Positions 20,125-20,510 of a DNA stretch of 20,510 bases are shown here, piece by piece. A program made the position numbers and the translations under genes. Under the pieces are notes generated by a model. The model saw nothing but the letters and a program-made list of their open reading frames with translations. It was not told the origin of the DNA and did no database searches. Source of the stretch: Acanthaster planci. Lineage: Eukaryota; Echinodermata; Asteroidea; Valvatida; Acanthasteridae. The number at the start of each line of letters is the position of its first letter. The first letter of the stretch is position 1. Location of the stretch: positions 1 to 20,510 of the forward strand of contig NW_019091774.1 in the NCBI RefSeq assembly GCF_001949145.1, read 5' to 3'.

Positions 20125-20255
20125 CCATTATGTCCGCATGGCCCATTGTGTCCGCAAACTTTTTCCGAACCATTTTGTCCGCCCCATGGTGTCTGCAGGG
20201 CCATTATGTCCGCCCCATTGTGTCCGCTGGCACGTTATCTCCGCATTGTGCCCGC
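20125..20255 (+). repeat. Diverged minisatellite, core CCATTNTGTCCGC
   Basis: Eight copies of a 13-base core start at 20125, 20143, 20170, 20184, 20201, 20215, 20232 and 20243. Five match CCATTNTGTCCGC; the copies at 20184, 20232 and 20243 are more diverged. Spacing between 20170 and 20232 alternates 14 and 17, suggesting a 31-base higher-order unit of two cores. The repeat makes long overlapping open frames on both strands that should not be taken as genes. Confidence 0.8.
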
Positions 20256-20510
20256 AGGATGTGATTGTTAATAAAGTCTCAGGTATTTTTCCCTTTTTTT
20301 TTTTAAGCTTTCCTGTTTTTAAATTCCTTGCAGTAATTACATTCTTCCACAAAGGCTCTGTGTTGGGTCATGTTGCTAAGAAAAGATGAAACAAAAACTT
20401 ACTTATTCTAGGTCAAAATGATTCTGTGCAGATTACGTTGTGCATAATTCCTTGTAATGGGTTTAATGGAAATGTTCATACTAGATAGTAGATGCAATTC
20501 CTGAGACAAA

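Noticed and set aside
19980-20389. Several overlapping frames of 74-103 codons on both strands
   Set aside because: They are produced by the CCATTNTGTCCGC minisatellite reading through in several frames; repeated peptides follow the DNA repeat.

Overview
This window looks like intron-rich animal nuclear DNA. It is AT-rich, and its only convincing coding content is one plus-strand gene broken into seven small exons. Each exon has GT..AG splice sites, and introns run from about 0.7 to 5.3 kb. There is no prokaryotic operon structure, rRNA, tRNA gene or CRISPR. Dispersed repeats (a tRNA-type SINE, the 3' tail of a non-LTR retrotransposon, abundant short TACATG runs) point to a marine invertebrate. 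From memory of repeat style I favour an anthozoan cnidarian such as a stony coral, but this is not proven.

The gene spans 2157-16702, and its 5' end lies outside or unrecognised. Joined exons give about 342 residues. In order they are: an Ig-like domain (2157-2507), one EGF-like domain (4039-4149), a Ser/Thr/Pro-rich mucin-like stalk from three exons (9491-9559, 10546-10773, 12888-12920), a transmembrane exon (15725-15871), and a short hydrophilic tail ending in TAA (16611-16702). Every internal junction is phase 1, so each internal exon is a symmetric cassette. This reads as a single-pass type I surface protein, probably an adhesion or receptor-like molecule with a heavily glycosylated stalk. 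No gene symbol can be given.

The first 7.8 kb (5' flank, intron 1 and first part of intron 2) is crowded with the self-complementary hexamer TACATG and holds two diverged minus-strand SINE copies and a GGAGGATT repeat cluster. After about 7,820, within intron 2, the TACATG runs almost vanish. Intron 4 carries a retroelement tail with a nested hairpin followed by an AAT/GATA microsatellite.

The 3' flank (16703-20510) has no convincing second gene. It does hold a foldback element with 80-bp arms (17921-18096), a telomere-like inverted repeat (18633-18702) and a diverged minisatellite with core CCATTNTGTCCGC (20125-20255).

The most interesting items are the all-phase-1 Ig-EGF-mucin-TM gene with an O-glucose consensus in its EGF domain, the foldback element carrying E2F-like and CCAAT motifs, and the sharp change in TACATG density inside one intron.
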